Assembly: GCA_028284235.1 (NCBI GenBank)
Contig: JANQSC010000017.1
Location: 1-64,000 of the forward strand
DNA: 64,000 nt
DNA from: Opitutaceae bacterium
GTDB taxonomy: Bacteria; Verrucomicrobiota; Verrucomicrobiia; Opitutales; Opitutaceae
Reading direction: 5' to 3'
Positions within the stretch are counted from its first letter, which is position 1, and every line of letters starts with the position of its first letter. A program made the position numbers and the translations under genes. The notes beneath the pieces were generated by a model, which had not been told where the DNA came from, ran no database searches, and saw only the letters and a list, made by a program, of their open reading frames with translations. Positions 1 to 9,594 of the stretch are shown here, in pieces.

Positions 1-899
1 GAGCCCGCGGCGTCGAAATGGTCGCATGGGAATCCTTCGGCGCCACCTGGGTGACCGACGTCGTCAAGCAACTCAAACTCGAGAATGTCCGCTCCCTCAC
101 AAGCGACTACGGGAGCCTGCCAGATCTCGCGTCCATCGATTTCTCCAACGACGTCGTCTTCACCTGGAACGGCACCACCTCCGGCGTGAAAGTCCCCAAC
201 GGCGACTGGATCCCAGAGAACCGCGAAGGGCTCGCCATATGCGACGCCACCTCCGCCGTCTTCGCCATGGAGCTTCCTTGGGAAAAACTCGACGTCGCGA
301 CCTGGTCGTGGCAAAAAGTAATGGGAGGCGAAGCCGCCCACGGCATGATCGTTCTCAGCCCGCGCGCTGTCGAACGCCTCGAGAGCTATACCCCCACTTG
401 GCCGCTTCCCAAGATCTTCCGGCTCACCAAAAACGGAAAACTCATCAAAGGCATCTTCGAAGGGGCCACCATCAACACCGTGTCCATGCTCTGTGTCGAA
501 GACGCCTGGGACGGCCTTAAGTGGGCGGAAAAGATCGGCGGCCTGCCCGCTCTGATCGAACGCTCCAACGCCAATCTCAAAGCGATCGAAACCTGGGTCG
601 AGAACGCCGATTGGATCGATTTTCTAGCCGAGAAGAAAGACGAGCGCTCCAACACATCCATCTGCCTGAAGATCGTCGATCCCTGGTACCAAGGACTCAG
701 CCCCGAGGACCAAGCCGCCAAAGCGAAACAGCTCGTGTCGCTTATCGCGAATGAAGATGTTGGATACGACTTCGGCTCCTATCGCGACGCCCCTCCCGGC
801 ATCCGCATCTGGGGTGGCGCCACCGTCGATACCGCCGACATCGAAGCCCTCCTCCCCTGGCTCGACTGGGCGTATCAGGAAGTGAAATCCGAGACGTAG
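1..899 (+). CDS. serC: Phosphoserine aminotransferase SerC, 3' part (5' end outside window)
   Basis: PLP enzyme that converts 3-phosphohydroxypyruvate and glutamate to phosphoserine in serine biosynthesis. The frame is open from base 3, before the first Met at 18, so about 80-90 N-terminal residues lie outside the window. Visible features (numbered from that Met) are the [15 protein letters not shown] segment, the PLP-lysine motif SWQKVMGGE (Lys about 100) and [16 protein letters not shown]. These fit the alternative SerC type known from alphaproteobacteria and Methanosarcina rather than the E. coli type. No neighbour on the same strand is visible. The family call is firm; the subtype comes from motif memory. 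Confidence 0.88.
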   Translation, partial: ARGVEMVAWESFGATWVTDVVKQLKLENVRSLTSDYGSLPDLASIDFSNDVVFTWNGTTSGVKVPNGDWIPENREGLAICDATSAVFAMELPWEKLDVATWSWQKVMGGEAAHGMIVLSPRAVERLESYTPTWPLPKIFRLTKNGKLIKGIFEGATINTVSMLCVEDAWDGLKWAEKIGGLPALIERSNANLKAIETWVENADWIDFLAEKKDERSNTSICLKIVDPWYQGLSPEDQAAKAKQLVSLIANEDVGYDFGSYRDAPPGIRIWGGATVDTADIEALLPWLDWAYQEVKSET

Positions 900-902
900 G
901 GC

Positions 903-972
903 TGGCGCTAGCGCCATGCCGCGTAGGTAACATTGAAATCTAACTACGCGGCGCTTCGCCATTCGACGAAGC
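903..972. repeat. Three adjacent inverted repeats between convergent genes
   Basis: Just after the serC stop lie a perfect 14-base palindrome (TGGCGCTAGCGCCA, 903-916), a 9-bp stem GCCGCGTAG/CTACGCGGC (918-926 with 944-952, 17-nt loop) and a 6-bp stem GCTTCG/CGAAGC (953-958 with 967-972). There is no T-tract. It may act as a bidirectional transcript end or be a REP-like element. The structure is seen; the role is inferred. Confidence 0.5.
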
Positions 973-1040
973 TCATGGCCCTGAGGCTCTCGAACGGGCA
1001 AGCGAAGGCCCTACATAGAAGTGAATCAGTTGCAGCTTAG

Positions 1041-2510
1041 CTACCGCTTCAAGATCGGTTTCTTGTCCCAGGGCAAGTGAACCGTTACCGGAGTATGCTC
1101 CCAGACTTGGAAGGGTTCGAACAGTTTTCCGGGATTGAGGATTCCGTTGGGATCCAGCCCTTGTTTGATCGCCTTCATCGCTCCAATTTCCGCTTTGTTC
1201 CGGGCGATCGGCAAGAACGGCGACTTCGCGAGGCCGATGCCATGCTCGCCCGAGATCGTGCCGCCCAAACGGACCACGGTTTCCATCAAATCCCGCACGG
1301 CGTTTTCGGCCCGTTCGCGTTCCGCTTTGTCTTCCCGGTGGAACATGATGTTCACGTGGAAATTCCCGTCCGCCGCGTGTCCGAAGGTAGGCATGGGCAA
1401 TCGCCAGCGCTTGCGGAGGCGCTTGATCTCGCGGGCGAATTCCAGCTGGCTTTCCAAAGGCACCACGATGTCCTCGTTCAATTTCGCGTTCCCCATCGCG
1501 AACATCGCTCCGCTGCACTTCCGTCTCACTTCCCAGAGATTGTCCGCTGCCGCTTCCGTACGCGCGCTCTTGAACGCCAATGTGTATTTGTCTGTCCATG
1601 ACCGCAAGCGAGACCGAACTGCGCGTAGCTCCGCCCGACTCCCGTCGAATTCGATCAGCAACAACGGCTTCCCACCCACTGACTTGAATAGCCGAACCCC
1701 CGCGATCTCCTCCGCGCAGTACACGGAGTCCTCGTCGAGATATTCCAAAATGGAAGGAGCGAAGCCTTCCTTAAGCAGAGCCTTCACGGCCATCAGCGCT
1801 TTTCGCTCCGTATCGAACGCGGCAACGCTCGTCCAAGTCGATTCCGGTTTTGGCACGAGCTTGAGAACAGCCTTCGTCACCACTCCCAGTGTTCCCTCGC
1901 TACCGATCCACAAATCGCGGATATTGTAGCCGGTCGCGAACTTTTTGTATTCACCACCCCACGACACTTTTTCACCAGTTGGCAAAAATCCTTCCAACGC
2001 AACGACGAAATCGCGCGTCACACCGTACTTGGCGCAACGCATGCCCCCCGCGTTGCAGGCGATATTCCCCCCAATCGTGCAGTACTTGAGCGAGGAAGGG
2101 TCCGGCGGATAGAATAAACCCTCCGCATCCGCGGCCTCTTGAATCGCGCTCACTACCGCCCCGGGTTGCACAACGGCCATCGACTTTTCCTTGCGAATCG
2201 CGATCCGCTTCATCCGGCTCATATCCAGCACCCAGCCGCCCTGAACTGGACTGGCAGACCCTGTAAGCGAAGTTCCCGTTCCACGGGTTGTCACCGGAAT
2301 TTTGTGACGGTTCGCCAAGCGAAGCGTCTCCCCCACGTCCTTCTCCGAACGAGCAACGATCAGAGCATCGTATTCAAACGAGAGTTTACTGCTGTCGAAC
2401 GAAGCCATGAACTTGCGGTCGCCCTCAAGCAGTACCTTGCGCGGGCCCAAAAGGGTCCGAAGCTGTTTCGTCGCGGCCGCGCCGCGCTTCGTTTTACGAG
2501 TCGTTTTCAT
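1041..2510 (-). CDS. FAD-linked oxidase, GlcD/D-lactate dehydrogenase family
   Basis: Flavoprotein of the PCMH-type FAD-binding superfamily, which oxidises 2-hydroxy acids such as glycolate or D-lactate. The FAD-binding domain shows TTRGTGTSLTG (about 74-84), the PPDPSS and GGNIACNAGGMRCAKYG segments; the C-terminal domain shows HAADGNFHVN and SGEHGIG. The length of 489 aa is usual for GlcD/DLD. I chose the ATG at 2510; a TTG at 2558 would lengthen the overlap with murJ. The start lies 16 bases inside the murJ 3' end, so translation is probably coupled. No GlcE/GlcF subunits are adjacent, so it may act alone. The substrate cannot be told from sequence. Confidence 0.85.
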   Translation of the reverse strand: MKTTRKTKRGAAATKQLRTLLGPRKVLLEGDRKFMASFDSSKLSFEYDALIVARSEKDVGETLRLANRHKIPVTTRGTGTSLTGSASPVQGGWVLDMSRMKRIAIRKEKSMAVVQPGAVVSAIQEAADAEGLFYPPDPSSLKYCTIGGNIACNAGGMRCAKYGVTRDFVVALEGFLPTGEKVSWGGEYKKFATGYNIRDLWIGSEGTLGVVTKAVLKLVPKPESTWTSVAAFDTERKALMAVKALLKEGFAPSILEYLDEDSVYCAEEIAGVRLFKSVGGKPLLLIEFDGSRAELRAVRSRLRSWTDKYTLAFKSARTEAAADNLWEVRRKCSGAMFAMGNAKLNEDIVVPLESQLEFAREIKRLRKRWRLPMPTFGHAADGNFHVNIMFHREDKAERERAENAVRDLMETVVRLGGTISGEHGIGLAKSPFLPIARNKAEIGAMKAIKQGLDPNGILNPGKLFEPFQVWEHTPVTVHLPWDKKPILKR

Positions 2511-4062
2511 CAAGATTCGTTCGTCCCCGAGTTCGAAGGGTAGCGAGAATTTCTTCAACCTCCGTCATTTTCATAAGTTTCAACACGCTAAAATACGCGA
2601 GCGACCCGAGAGGAATCAACACCGCCAATTCGATAGCCGACCGCGTCCGGCCTGCCTCCATTGTTCCTTCAAAGCCCATTTTGCCGAGCAACACTACAGC
2701 CAACAACGCTAGGCTACCGACACCGTACTTGACGATCGACGGCGCCACCGCTCGCAATTGGACCGATTGCCGTTTTCGCAACTGAACGTGCATGTAAACC
2801 GCTTGGACGACGATAGCCGTGTTACTCGCGATCACCAGCGCCTCAATTCGGTTCAGCAAACGCAGCAGCGACAAGCTCAGGACGATGTTGACGAGCAAGG
2901 CGATCGTTGACCCTTTGACCGGCGTCTTCGCGTCTTTGATCGAGTAGAACGCGCGCGTTTCGATCGATACGAACGAGTAAAACGGCATGCCAATCGCGCA
3001 AATCACCAATATCGGAGCGAGGGCCATACTGTCGTCCGACGAAAACGCCCCTCGTTGAAAAAGCGTCGCGATAATCTCAGGAGCGAGGAGCGAAAGTCCA
3101 ACCGCCGCCGGCACTGTCAGCATCAAGGTCAAGGACACTCCCTTTCGAAACATGGCAGCGTAGTCCTCGCCGTTCCCTTTCGCGATCGACTGCGACAACG
3201 CCGGAAACACCACCGTTGAGATCGCGATCGTGAATATGCCCAAGGGCAACTCCACCAACCGGTTCGCCAAGTAGATCAGCGTCGCCCCCGACTCGTTGAA
3301 GTCCAAAGCAAGAAAGCGGGAGACCATTACGTTTAACTGATGCGAAGCCGTTCCATACACGCCGGGAAGCGTCAGGAACAAAACCGCTTTTAATCGATCC
3401 GAAACTCCGAAATCCACTCGCGGCCGCCAGCCTTCTCGGATCAAGGCAATCGAAGGCGCCAAGAACTGGAGGAGACCACCTACCAGCACGCCGAGACAGA
3501 GGAAGTACATCTTCTGCATCGGGCTCTCGCCCGCAAAATAGCCGCCGAGAGCGAGCGAAGCGATCATCGCGCAATTGAGCCAGACCGCGGTCATCGCGGG
3601 AACGGCGAAGCGACCGAGCATATTCAGTACCGCCGATACGACCGCCGCCATGCAAACCGGAATCACGTAAGGAAAAACCAACTTCGCGAGCTGTGCTCCC
3701 AATATCCGGTTTTCCAATACAGACGATTCTTCGATCCAGTCGAGGATAAAGTACGAACCCACCGCGAGGGCCACGCAAATCACTGCCAGCCACGAAAGCG
3801 TCTTGTTGATCAAGGTAAACACTCCCTCACGACCCGATCGCTCCATTTCCTCCGATAGGTTTGGCATGAGAGCCGCGGCCAGCGCTCCCTCCCCCAGCAA
3901 CCGGCGAAACAAGCTCGGAAGCGTGAATGCCGCGGTGAATGCTGAGTTCAACAAACTCGCCCCGAACACCGCCGTAATGAAAATGTCTCGAAACAGCCCG
4001 AATACGCGCGACAAGAGAGTCATCGCGGACACCACGCCCATTCGAGATAGCATTTTCGACAT
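2494..4062 (-). CDS. murJ: Lipid II flippase MurJ (MviN)
   Basis: Polytopic inner-membrane MOP-superfamily protein that flips lipid II across the membrane for peptidoglycan synthesis. The N-terminus shows SRMGVVSAMTLLSRVFGLFRD and ALMPNLSEE, typical of MviN/MurJ, followed by about 14 hydrophobic segments over 522 aa. Two ATGs are possible. The one at 4062 has no spacing from its AGGAG, while the one at 4053 has AGGAG nine bases upstream, so translation may begin there (519 aa). The gene is far from the dcw cluster at 41804-61329, which otherwise supplies the lipid II pathway. The 3' end overlaps the oxidase gene. Confidence 0.93.
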   Translation of the reverse strand: MSKMLSRMGVVSAMTLLSRVFGLFRDIFITAVFGASLLNSAFTAAFTLPSLFRRLLGEGALAAALMPNLSEEMERSGREGVFTLINKTLSWLAVICVALAVGSYFILDWIEESSVLENRILGAQLAKLVFPYVIPVCMAAVVSAVLNMLGRFAVPAMTAVWLNCAMIASLALGGYFAGESPMQKMYFLCLGVLVGGLLQFLAPSIALIREGWRPRVDFGVSDRLKAVLFLTLPGVYGTASHQLNVMVSRFLALDFNESGATLIYLANRLVELPLGIFTIAISTVVFPALSQSIAKGNGEDYAAMFRKGVSLTLMLTVPAAVGLSLLAPEIIATLFQRGAFSSDDSMALAPILVICAIGMPFYSFVSIETRAFYSIKDAKTPVKGSTIALLVNIVLSLSLLRLLNRIEALVIASNTAIVVQAVYMHVQLRKRQSVQLRAVAPSIVKYGVGSLALLAVVLLGKMGFEGTMEAGRTRSAIELAVLIPLGSLAYFSVLKLMKMTEVEEILATLRTRGRTNLDENDS

Positions 4063-4127
4063 CTCCTAGATCACATGCAAAGACCGACGGCGATCAAGAC
4101 ATTTGGCGGGGAATTGAGCGCGCAACA

Positions 4128-4156
4128 TTGACACCTTGAAGCGGTCTCGTACTTAT
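4128..4156 (+). promoter_or_regulatory. Putative sigma-70 promoter of pta
   Basis: A perfect TTGACA (4128-4133) is followed about 17 bases later by ACTTAT, a weak -10. It sits about 100 bases upstream of the pta start, in the 191-base gap between the divergent murJ and pta. The -10 is poor, so the call is tentative. Confidence 0.35.
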
Positions 4157-4253
4157 CAACTCTCCTCCAGCTCGAAGCTGGAAGCACTTTCTTAACCACG
4201 TCCACTCAAGCCACGGCTCCACAACGTCGCTCGAAACCGGACACCCTCTCCAA

Positions 4254-5294
4254 ATGAACTTGATTGAATCTTTGATTGGCAAGCTGCAAGAGCACCCCAA
4301 GCGCTTTGTCTTTTCCGACGGCGAGGACGCCCGCGTCCTGCAGGCGGCACGCCAAATCGTAACGCGCGACATGGGAGCGCCGATCCTTCTAGGCGACCGC
4401 ACCGCCATCAAACGCAAAGCCGAAAAGCTCGGCGTTGCCACCAAAGGCATGCGCTTGCTCGAGCCCGAACGCAGCAGCGATCTCGACTTGATTTGCCAGG
4501 AACTGAAAGCGATCCCGAAATTCGAGACGCTTTCGGACCAGGAGATCCAAGCCAAGGCCATCGAGCCCGGCGTTTTCGCGACGCTCCTGCTCAAACGCAA
4601 CCAGGCGGACGCCCTCATCTCGGGCGCGACGACCAAAGCCTCCAACGCGTTGAGAAATCTCTTCCAGATCATCGGCACGCAGGACAACGTGAAAACCGCC
4701 TCCTCGCTGCTCGTCATCGACATGGAGGAAAAGGAAGTCGGCATCGACGGCGCCCTCTTCATGGGCGATTGCGGCGTTATTCCGGAACCGGACGCGGAAC
4801 AGCTCGCCGACATCGCCATCACCACCGCCACCCTCGCCCACCACCTGACCGACGCCCGTCCGAAAGTCGCGCTCCTGAGTTTTTCAACACACGGGAACGA
4901 CCGTCATTCTTCAGTGGCGAAAGTCCAGTCCGCTACGCGGCTGGCGCGCGACAAAGCCGACCTGGTCGGACTGTCCGCCGACATCGATGGAGACCTGCAA
5001 ATCGACGCGGCGCTCGATCGGGCGACTGCCCAATTGAAACTAAAGGACAGCCCGGTCGCCGGCGACGCCAACGTGCTCATCTTCCCCGACCTAAACAGCG
5101 GCAACATCGCCACCAAGCTCATCCATCTCCTCTCAAGCGCCAACAAGTACGGTCAAATCGTCATGGGTCTCAACAAGCCGGCCGCGGAAATCAGCCGTGG
5201 CGCCACGGCGCACGACATCCTCGGAGCCGCGGCGATCGTCGGCTGCCAGGCCATCGACCATCGTCTCTTGTTCGGTCCTTCATTAGATTCCTAG
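4254..5294 (+). CDS. pta: Phosphate acetyltransferase, short form
   Basis: Interconverts acetyl-CoA and acetyl phosphate in the cytoplasm. The 346 aa match the PTA_PTB catalytic domain alone: FVFSDGEDARVLQAA near the N-terminus, LISGATTKASNALRN, MGDCGVIPEPDAEQLADIA, and the C-terminal GLNKPAAEISRGA. The long E. coli-type enzyme carries an extra P-loop/DRTGG region at its N-terminus. Here that region is encoded separately by the next gene, 24 bases downstream. No acetate kinase gene is in the window. Confidence 0.93.
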   Translation: MNLIESLIGKLQEHPKRFVFSDGEDARVLQAARQIVTRDMGAPILLGDRTAIKRKAEKLGVATKGMRLLEPERSSDLDLICQELKAIPKFETLSDQEIQAKAIEPGVFATLLLKRNQADALISGATTKASNALRNLFQIIGTQDNVKTASSLLVIDMEEKEVGIDGALFMGDCGVIPEPDAEQLADIAITTATLAHHLTDARPKVALLSFSTHGNDRHSSVAKVQSATRLARDKADLVGLSADIDGDLQIDAALDRATAQLKLKDSPVAGDANVLIFPDLNSGNIATKLIHLLSSANKYGQIVMGLNKPAAEISRGATAHDILGAAAIVGCQAIDHRLLFGPSLDS

Positions 5295-5318
5295 CCGAAC
5301 CCTGCTTTCTTCGCTCCG

Positions 5319-6467
5319 ATGTCATCGCGCCCATCCCGCTCAGAAACGCTCAAAACGAGCCCGACCAACACGACCACGCGACGGATCTTCGTTGCCGGCA
5401 CGCGCATGAACGACGGCAAGACGACCACTTGCCTCGGTCTCTTCGCCGCCTTGCAACAACGGTATCGAAAAGTCGGGTTCATCAAGCCGGTGGGACAGCG
5501 ATTCGTGGAAATCGACGGACAGCTCATCGACGAGGACTCCGTTCTGCTCGATAAGACGTACAACGTCGAAACGCCCATCGAGAGCATGAGCCCAATCGCC
5601 ATCGATTCCTCCTTCACCCGGCGCTACCTCGACGACCCCGAAAAGACTGACATCGAACTTACCAACAAGGTGTGCCAAGCGTTCGACCGGGCTTCCTGGG
5701 AAAAAGACCTGACTTTGATCGAAGGAAGCGGCCACGCAGGAGTCGGATCCGTTTTCGGGTTGTCGAACGCTCGCGTCGCCAAGCTGCTCGGGGCCAAGGC
5801 GATCATTGTCAGCAGAGGCGGAATCGGACAGCCGATCGACGAGATCGCACTCAACAAAGCGCTGTTCGACAAAGAGGGCGTTGAAGTCGTAGGCGCCATC
5901 ATCAACAAAGTCGAGACGGACAAAATGGAGTACATACGGAAGTACACCGGTATCGCCTTGAAGCGAATCGGCATTCCGCTGCTCGGCCTGCTTCCTTCCG
6001 AACAAGTGCTCACCTCGCCCAATCTCGAACAAGTTCGCAAGCGTATCAAAGGGACGCATCTCAACGAAATCGCCGATAATCGAGCCCGTCGATTCAGTCA
6101 CATCATCATCGGGGCCATGACCGCCACCAGCTTTCTCGACACGGTCGCCCCTGGCACGCTCCTAATCACTCCCGGCGACCGGGAAGACATCGTGAAAGCC
6201 GCCCTTTCCCACGAGAACGACGACTCGTCGGGATCCGTCTCCGCGATCATCCTAACGCGCGGCATCCAGCCTTCAGCGTCGCTGCTCACCCGTATCCAAG
6301 GAAGCCGCATTCCTGTTTTGATTTCCGACAGCGACAGCTACACGGTCGCTTCTCGGATCCATGGAATGACCGTGAAAACGCAACCCGAAGACGAAGACAA
6401 AATCCCTGTAATCAAAAAAATGGTACAGGAGAATATCGACTTGAGCGCGATCACCCAGGCACTCTAA
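5319..6467 (+). CDS. P-loop NTPase with DRTGG domain, stand-alone Pta N-terminal-like protein
   Basis: 382 aa with a BioD/CobB-like P-loop domain (AGTRMNDGKTTT, about 26-37) and a C-terminal half ending in a DRTGG-type region (ITPGDREDI, IILTRGIQPS, and a conserved region ending KIPVIKK). This is the architecture of the regulatory N-terminal half of long-form phosphotransacetylases. The expected LTGG is LTRG here. It lies 24 bases after pta and is probably co-transcribed, so it may bind nucleotide and modulate Pta in trans. Stand-alone DRTGG proteins are known; the partnership is inferred. Confidence 0.78.
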   Translation: MSSRPSRSETLKTSPTNTTTRRIFVAGTRMNDGKTTTCLGLFAALQQRYRKVGFIKPVGQRFVEIDGQLIDEDSVLLDKTYNVETPIESMSPIAIDSSFTRRYLDDPEKTDIELTNKVCQAFDRASWEKDLTLIEGSGHAGVGSVFGLSNARVAKLLGAKAIIVSRGGIGQPIDEIALNKALFDKEGVEVVGAIINKVETDKMEYIRKYTGIALKRIGIPLLGLLPSEQVLTSPNLEQVRKRIKGTHLNEIADNRARRFSHIIIGAMTATSFLDTVAPGTLLITPGDREDIVKAALSHENDDSSGSVSAIILTRGIQPSASLLTRIQGSRIPVLISDSDSYTVASRIHGMTVKTQPEDEDKIPVIKKMVQENIDLSAITQAL

Positions 6468-6490
6468 ACCGGGACCATTCGCCCGTCGAA

Positions 6491-7147
6491 TCAGAGCATC
6501 AACACCACTTGGTCCGGGAGCAGCTCGATTTCCTTGATCGCCCCGAGCGAGTCCTGCACTTCCGTCGGCAGCGGAATCGCGGCGGCGTTCTTCATGAACA
6601 AATTTTGCACGAGACCGCCAAACTGCGGCACTGGAAGCGAATTGAGCAACAGTCGATCGACCTTCAACGCGACTCCGCTCTCGCCATTCTCAAAACGCCC
6701 CATGGCTTGCACCAGCACTTCAAAACGGTCCCCCTTCGGATTGAACACGAGCTTGGTGCTCAAGACGAACGCCTCGTTTTCGATGCGCACATTCGGGGGT
6801 GAGAAAGCCACGTCCGCAGGCTTGCCGTCCTCGGTCGTCTCCGCGCTTTGGAACTGGCTCATGTAGTGGTTGATCTCCATCTCCGTGAACGGAATCGCCC
6901 CAGGCACTTGCCGGGCAAGGCGACTGATGCGAGACCGCACCGTGGCGGATTCCGCGGACGCGATCGATCCCGGAGTGTAATAGGTGGCGTAATCGCCCAT
7001 TTTTTCGACACCCGAGGGCCCTTTCCCCCGCAATGGCGGCTCCTTCAACAGAAGAAATCCGCCCAGCAATATTCCCAGGGTGATCCCTGACACCGCTGTT
7101 AGAATCATCCCACCAGTCGAAGGTTCCTTTGGCAGTCCGCGTTTCAT
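6491..7147 (-). CDS. Membrane-anchored protein of unknown function
   Basis: 218 aa. A short basic N-terminus is followed by one hydrophobic helix (about 13-35, with ITLGILLGGFLLL), then a soluble domain probably exposed to the periplasm. The rest is mixed alpha/beta with no motif I recognise. It starts one base after the stop of the DUF4013-like gene (7149-7727), so the two are almost certainly co-transcribed and may work together in the membrane. It converges with the DRTGG gene. No function can be assigned. Confidence 0.6.
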   Translation of the reverse strand: MKRGLPKEPSTGGMILTAVSGITLGILLGGFLLLKEPPLRGKGPSGVEKMGDYATYYTPGSIASAESATVRSRISRLARQVPGAIPFTEMEINHYMSQFQSAETTEDGKPADVAFSPPNVRIENEAFVLSTKLVFNPKGDRFEVLVQAMGRFENGESGVALKVDRLLLNSLPVPQFGGLVQNLFMKNAAAIPLPTEVQDSLGAIKEIELLPDQVVLML

Positions 7148-7148
7148 A

Positions 7149-7727
7149 CTACGAGTTATCGGCTCTACGCTCCAGGTTCTTGAAGACCTGCCCCATTAAA
7201 TAGAAATAAATCACCCCGCCCGCGAAATAGGCGAACGGCAGCATGAGTACCAGTCCCAGGTAGGCCAGCGTAAGTACCCAGTAGTTGGGTAAACCCTTCT
7301 TCAACAAGCCGATAAGCGCGTCGACATTGAATATGCCGCCAAGATTTCCGCTCAACACGTACAGGTAAAGCGCGGCGCAGCCGACCGGTCCCGCCAAGAA
7401 ATAGACCGGAGCCAGCAGAACGTTCGTCAAAAACGTGTCCCAAGTGAAAAAACTGACCAGCGTCATCATCAGCGCCACCGGCAGAAACGCGAAAATCAAC
7501 AGGACGAGAAAGCAGATCAACCCGTCGATAAAGAGCTCTTTCCAGTCGGTCCATTCCGGAAGCGCGATCTCCGACCGCTCCCGCCCCTGCCGAAAGAGCC
7601 GGAACAAATAGCCGTAGGCGACGAAGTGGGCAATTGGGATGATCGACAACACCACTCCCAGCATGCATTTGCTGAACCAATTCGGGTCCGTGGACAGTCG
7701 TTTAGATACTTGCTCAATTGTCTGCAT
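7149..7727 (-). CDS. DUF4013-like multi-spanning membrane protein
   Basis: 192 aa with about four hydrophobic segments. The segment MLGVVLSIIPIAHFVAYGY, followed by LFRQGRE and LPEWTDWKELFIDGL, resembles DUF4013 membrane proteins, in which an N-terminal helix precedes a LPEWxDWxxLFxxG loop. No catalytic residues are evident. It is the first gene of a two-gene operon with the downstream anchored protein and is divergent from the prenyl synthase gene. The family assignment is from motif memory; function is unknown. Confidence 0.65.
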   Translation of the reverse strand: MQTIEQVSKRLSTDPNWFSKCMLGVVLSIIPIAHFVAYGYLFRLFRQGRERSEIALPEWTDWKELFIDGLICFLVLLIFAFLPVALMMTLVSFFTWDTFLTNVLLAPVYFLAGPVGCAALYLYVLSGNLGGIFNVDALIGLLKKGLPNYWVLTLAYLGLVLMLPFAYFAGGVIYFYLMGQVFKNLERRADNS

Positions 7728-7772
7728 TTCGGAAAGCTACCTTAATTTTCCCATCACAATCGCGCATTTCGC

Positions 7773-8645
7773 ATGGAGTTCAAAGAGAAATTAGACGCAT
7801 ATGTCGAACAGGTCGAACAGGCGTTCGACACGCTTCTTCCCCCGGCAACGACCCGGCCCAGCCAGATTCACCAAGCCATGCGCTACAGCCTCACCGCAGG
7901 GGGAAAACGGATTCGCCCCGCCCTCGCGCTCGCCGTGGCGGAACGATTCGATCCGGAAGTCGACGCCCTTCCGGCAGCCGTCGCCATCGAATGCCTACAC
8001 ACCTACACACTCATCCACGACGATCTACCGGCAATGGACGATTCCCCGCTACGACGCGGCGTCCCGACCTGCCATATCCAGTTTGACGAAGCCACCGCCG
8101 TTCTAGCGGGCGACGCCCTACTCACCTACGCCTTCGAACTCCTCGCGACCCACTACGCAGCGATTCCTGAAATCGCCGTCGCCCTGGTAAAAACGCTCTC
8201 CGAGACCGCCGGCAGCCAACGTCTCATCGGCGGTCAAATGGAGGACATTCTGGGCGAGGAACGCGACCTCGATCCCGACGAACTCGAGTTTATCCACCTC
8301 AACAAAACCGCCGCGCTCATCGAAACCAGCCTCGAAATGGGCGCCATCATCGCCCGGGCCTCGCCCGCGCGAGTTCAAGCCGTCAAAACCTACGGCCGCT
8401 GCATCGGTCTCGGCTTCCAAATCATGGACGACCTGCTCGACGCCACCAGCGATGCGGACACCATGGGCAAGGCCGTCCGAGCAGACGTAGCCGCCCGCAA
8501 AGCCACCTACGTCGCCATCCACGGACTCGACAAGTCGCGAGTCGCTCTGGCCGAACTCACGGAAAAAGCCTGCGCCATCAGCGATTCGCTCGACGCCCCT
8601 TTTCTCCGGTCGCTGGCGACCTATCTCAACGAACGGGTCCACTAG
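7773..8645 (+). CDS. ispA: Short-chain polyprenyl diphosphate synthase (farnesyl/geranylgeranyl type)
   Basis: Condenses IPP with allylic diphosphates to C15-C20 prenyl diphosphates, precursors of undecaprenyl phosphate, quinones and carotenoids. The 290 aa carry the first Asp-rich motif DDLPAMDD (83-90) followed by RRG, the second motif DDLLD (219-223), GGKRIRPAL (43-51) and GGQMEDI. The insert between the aspartates in the first motif is the IspA type. The start ATG at 7773 follows a short 45-base gap after the divergent gene. Chain length cannot be settled from sequence alone. Confidence 0.9.
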   Translation: MEFKEKLDAYVEQVEQAFDTLLPPATTRPSQIHQAMRYSLTAGGKRIRPALALAVAERFDPEVDALPAAVAIECLHTYTLIHDDLPAMDDSPLRRGVPTCHIQFDEATAVLAGDALLTYAFELLATHYAAIPEIAVALVKTLSETAGSQRLIGGQMEDILGEERDLDPDELEFIHLNKTAALIETSLEMGAIIARASPARVQAVKTYGRCIGLGFQIMDDLLDATSDADTMGKAVRADVAARKATYVAIHGLDKSRVALAELTEKACAISDSLDAPFLRSLATYLNERVH

Positions 8646-8666
8646 CCAACACAGCCACGCCCGCCC

Positions 8667-9509
8667 ATGCCCGAACCAACGATCTCGTTCATCGTGTCCG
8701 CCCACAACTGCGTGGATTTGACGCGAACGATGATCCAGACGCTACTCGAAACCGTCGACCTCGACACACACGAACTGATCCTCATCGACGATGCGTCGAC
8801 CGACGAGACGCCGCGCTACTTCGAGTCGCTGGCGGATAACTGCATCACGCTCCGAAACGAAAAGAACCTCGGATTCAGCGAATCGAACAACCGGGCCGCC
8901 CAACACGCCCGCGGCGAGTACCTCCTGTTCCTCAACAACGACCTGGAACTCCTTCCCGGCTGGCTCGAACCCATGCTCGAGCTAAACCAGTCGCGCCTGA
9001 AAGTCGGCGCTATCGGCAACATCCAGCGCAACCGCGCCACCGGACTCGTCGACCACGCCGGCATCTTTTTCGACCTCGAAGGCATGCCCACCCACGCGTG
9101 GAAGACTCGCAAACGACTCCCTCCCGGAGATTGGAGCGAGCGCAACGCTCTCACCGGGGCCTGCTTTCTCATCAAAAGAGCGCTTTTCGAATCCATGGGC
9201 GGATTCGACACGGACTATCGAAACGGAATGGAAGACGTGGACCTGTGCGTGCGACTAAAAGAGAAAGGCCTGCGGCTATTCGTTTCCCACCAAAGCGTAA
9301 TCTACCACCACGTCAGCAGCTCGCCTGGTCGACACACGCACAATTCCCGAAACTCGACCCTATTCCGGAAACGTTGGTCCCAAAAAACCCGCAAATACGG
9401 AGCGGTCGAGTGGCCCGCCCAGTACCTGCATCGCTACGCCCGCTATTGGTGGCGAATGGAACCCCGCAAAGCCATTCGGGCCCTGTTCGGAGTTCTCTTT
9501 GCCCGATAA
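8667..9509 (+). CDS. Glycosyltransferase family 2
   Basis: 280 aa GT-A fold enzyme. The N-terminus has ISFIVSAHNC, then ILIDDASTDET, ENLGFSESNNRAAQHARGEYLLFLNNDLEL (nucleotide-sugar binding and DXD-like NND), and a later GMEDVDLCVRLKEKG segment typical of rhamnosyl- or galactofuranosyl-type GT2 enzymes. It follows the prenyl synthase by 21 bases and precedes the alpha-oxoamine synthase by 85, opening a stretch of four glycosyltransferases. Acceptor and sugar are unknown. Confidence 0.85.
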   Translation: MPEPTISFIVSAHNCVDLTRTMIQTLLETVDLDTHELILIDDASTDETPRYFESLADNCITLRNEKNLGFSESNNRAAQHARGEYLLFLNNDLELLPGWLEPMLELNQSRLKVGAIGNIQRNRATGLVDHAGIFFDLEGMPTHAWKTRKRLPPGDWSERNALTGACFLIKRALFESMGGFDTDYRNGMEDVDLCVRLKEKGLRLFVSHQSVIYHHVSSSPGRHTHNSRNSTLFRKRWSQKTRKYGAVEWPAQYLHRYARYWWRMEPRKAIRALFGVLFAR

Positions 9510-9594
9510 CTCTGCATGCGCAGATTTTTCTTCATATTTCCACCCATCTCCGTAACAGTTCCGCCCACTACCCGAGACAGGCGAGCCCATCCTC

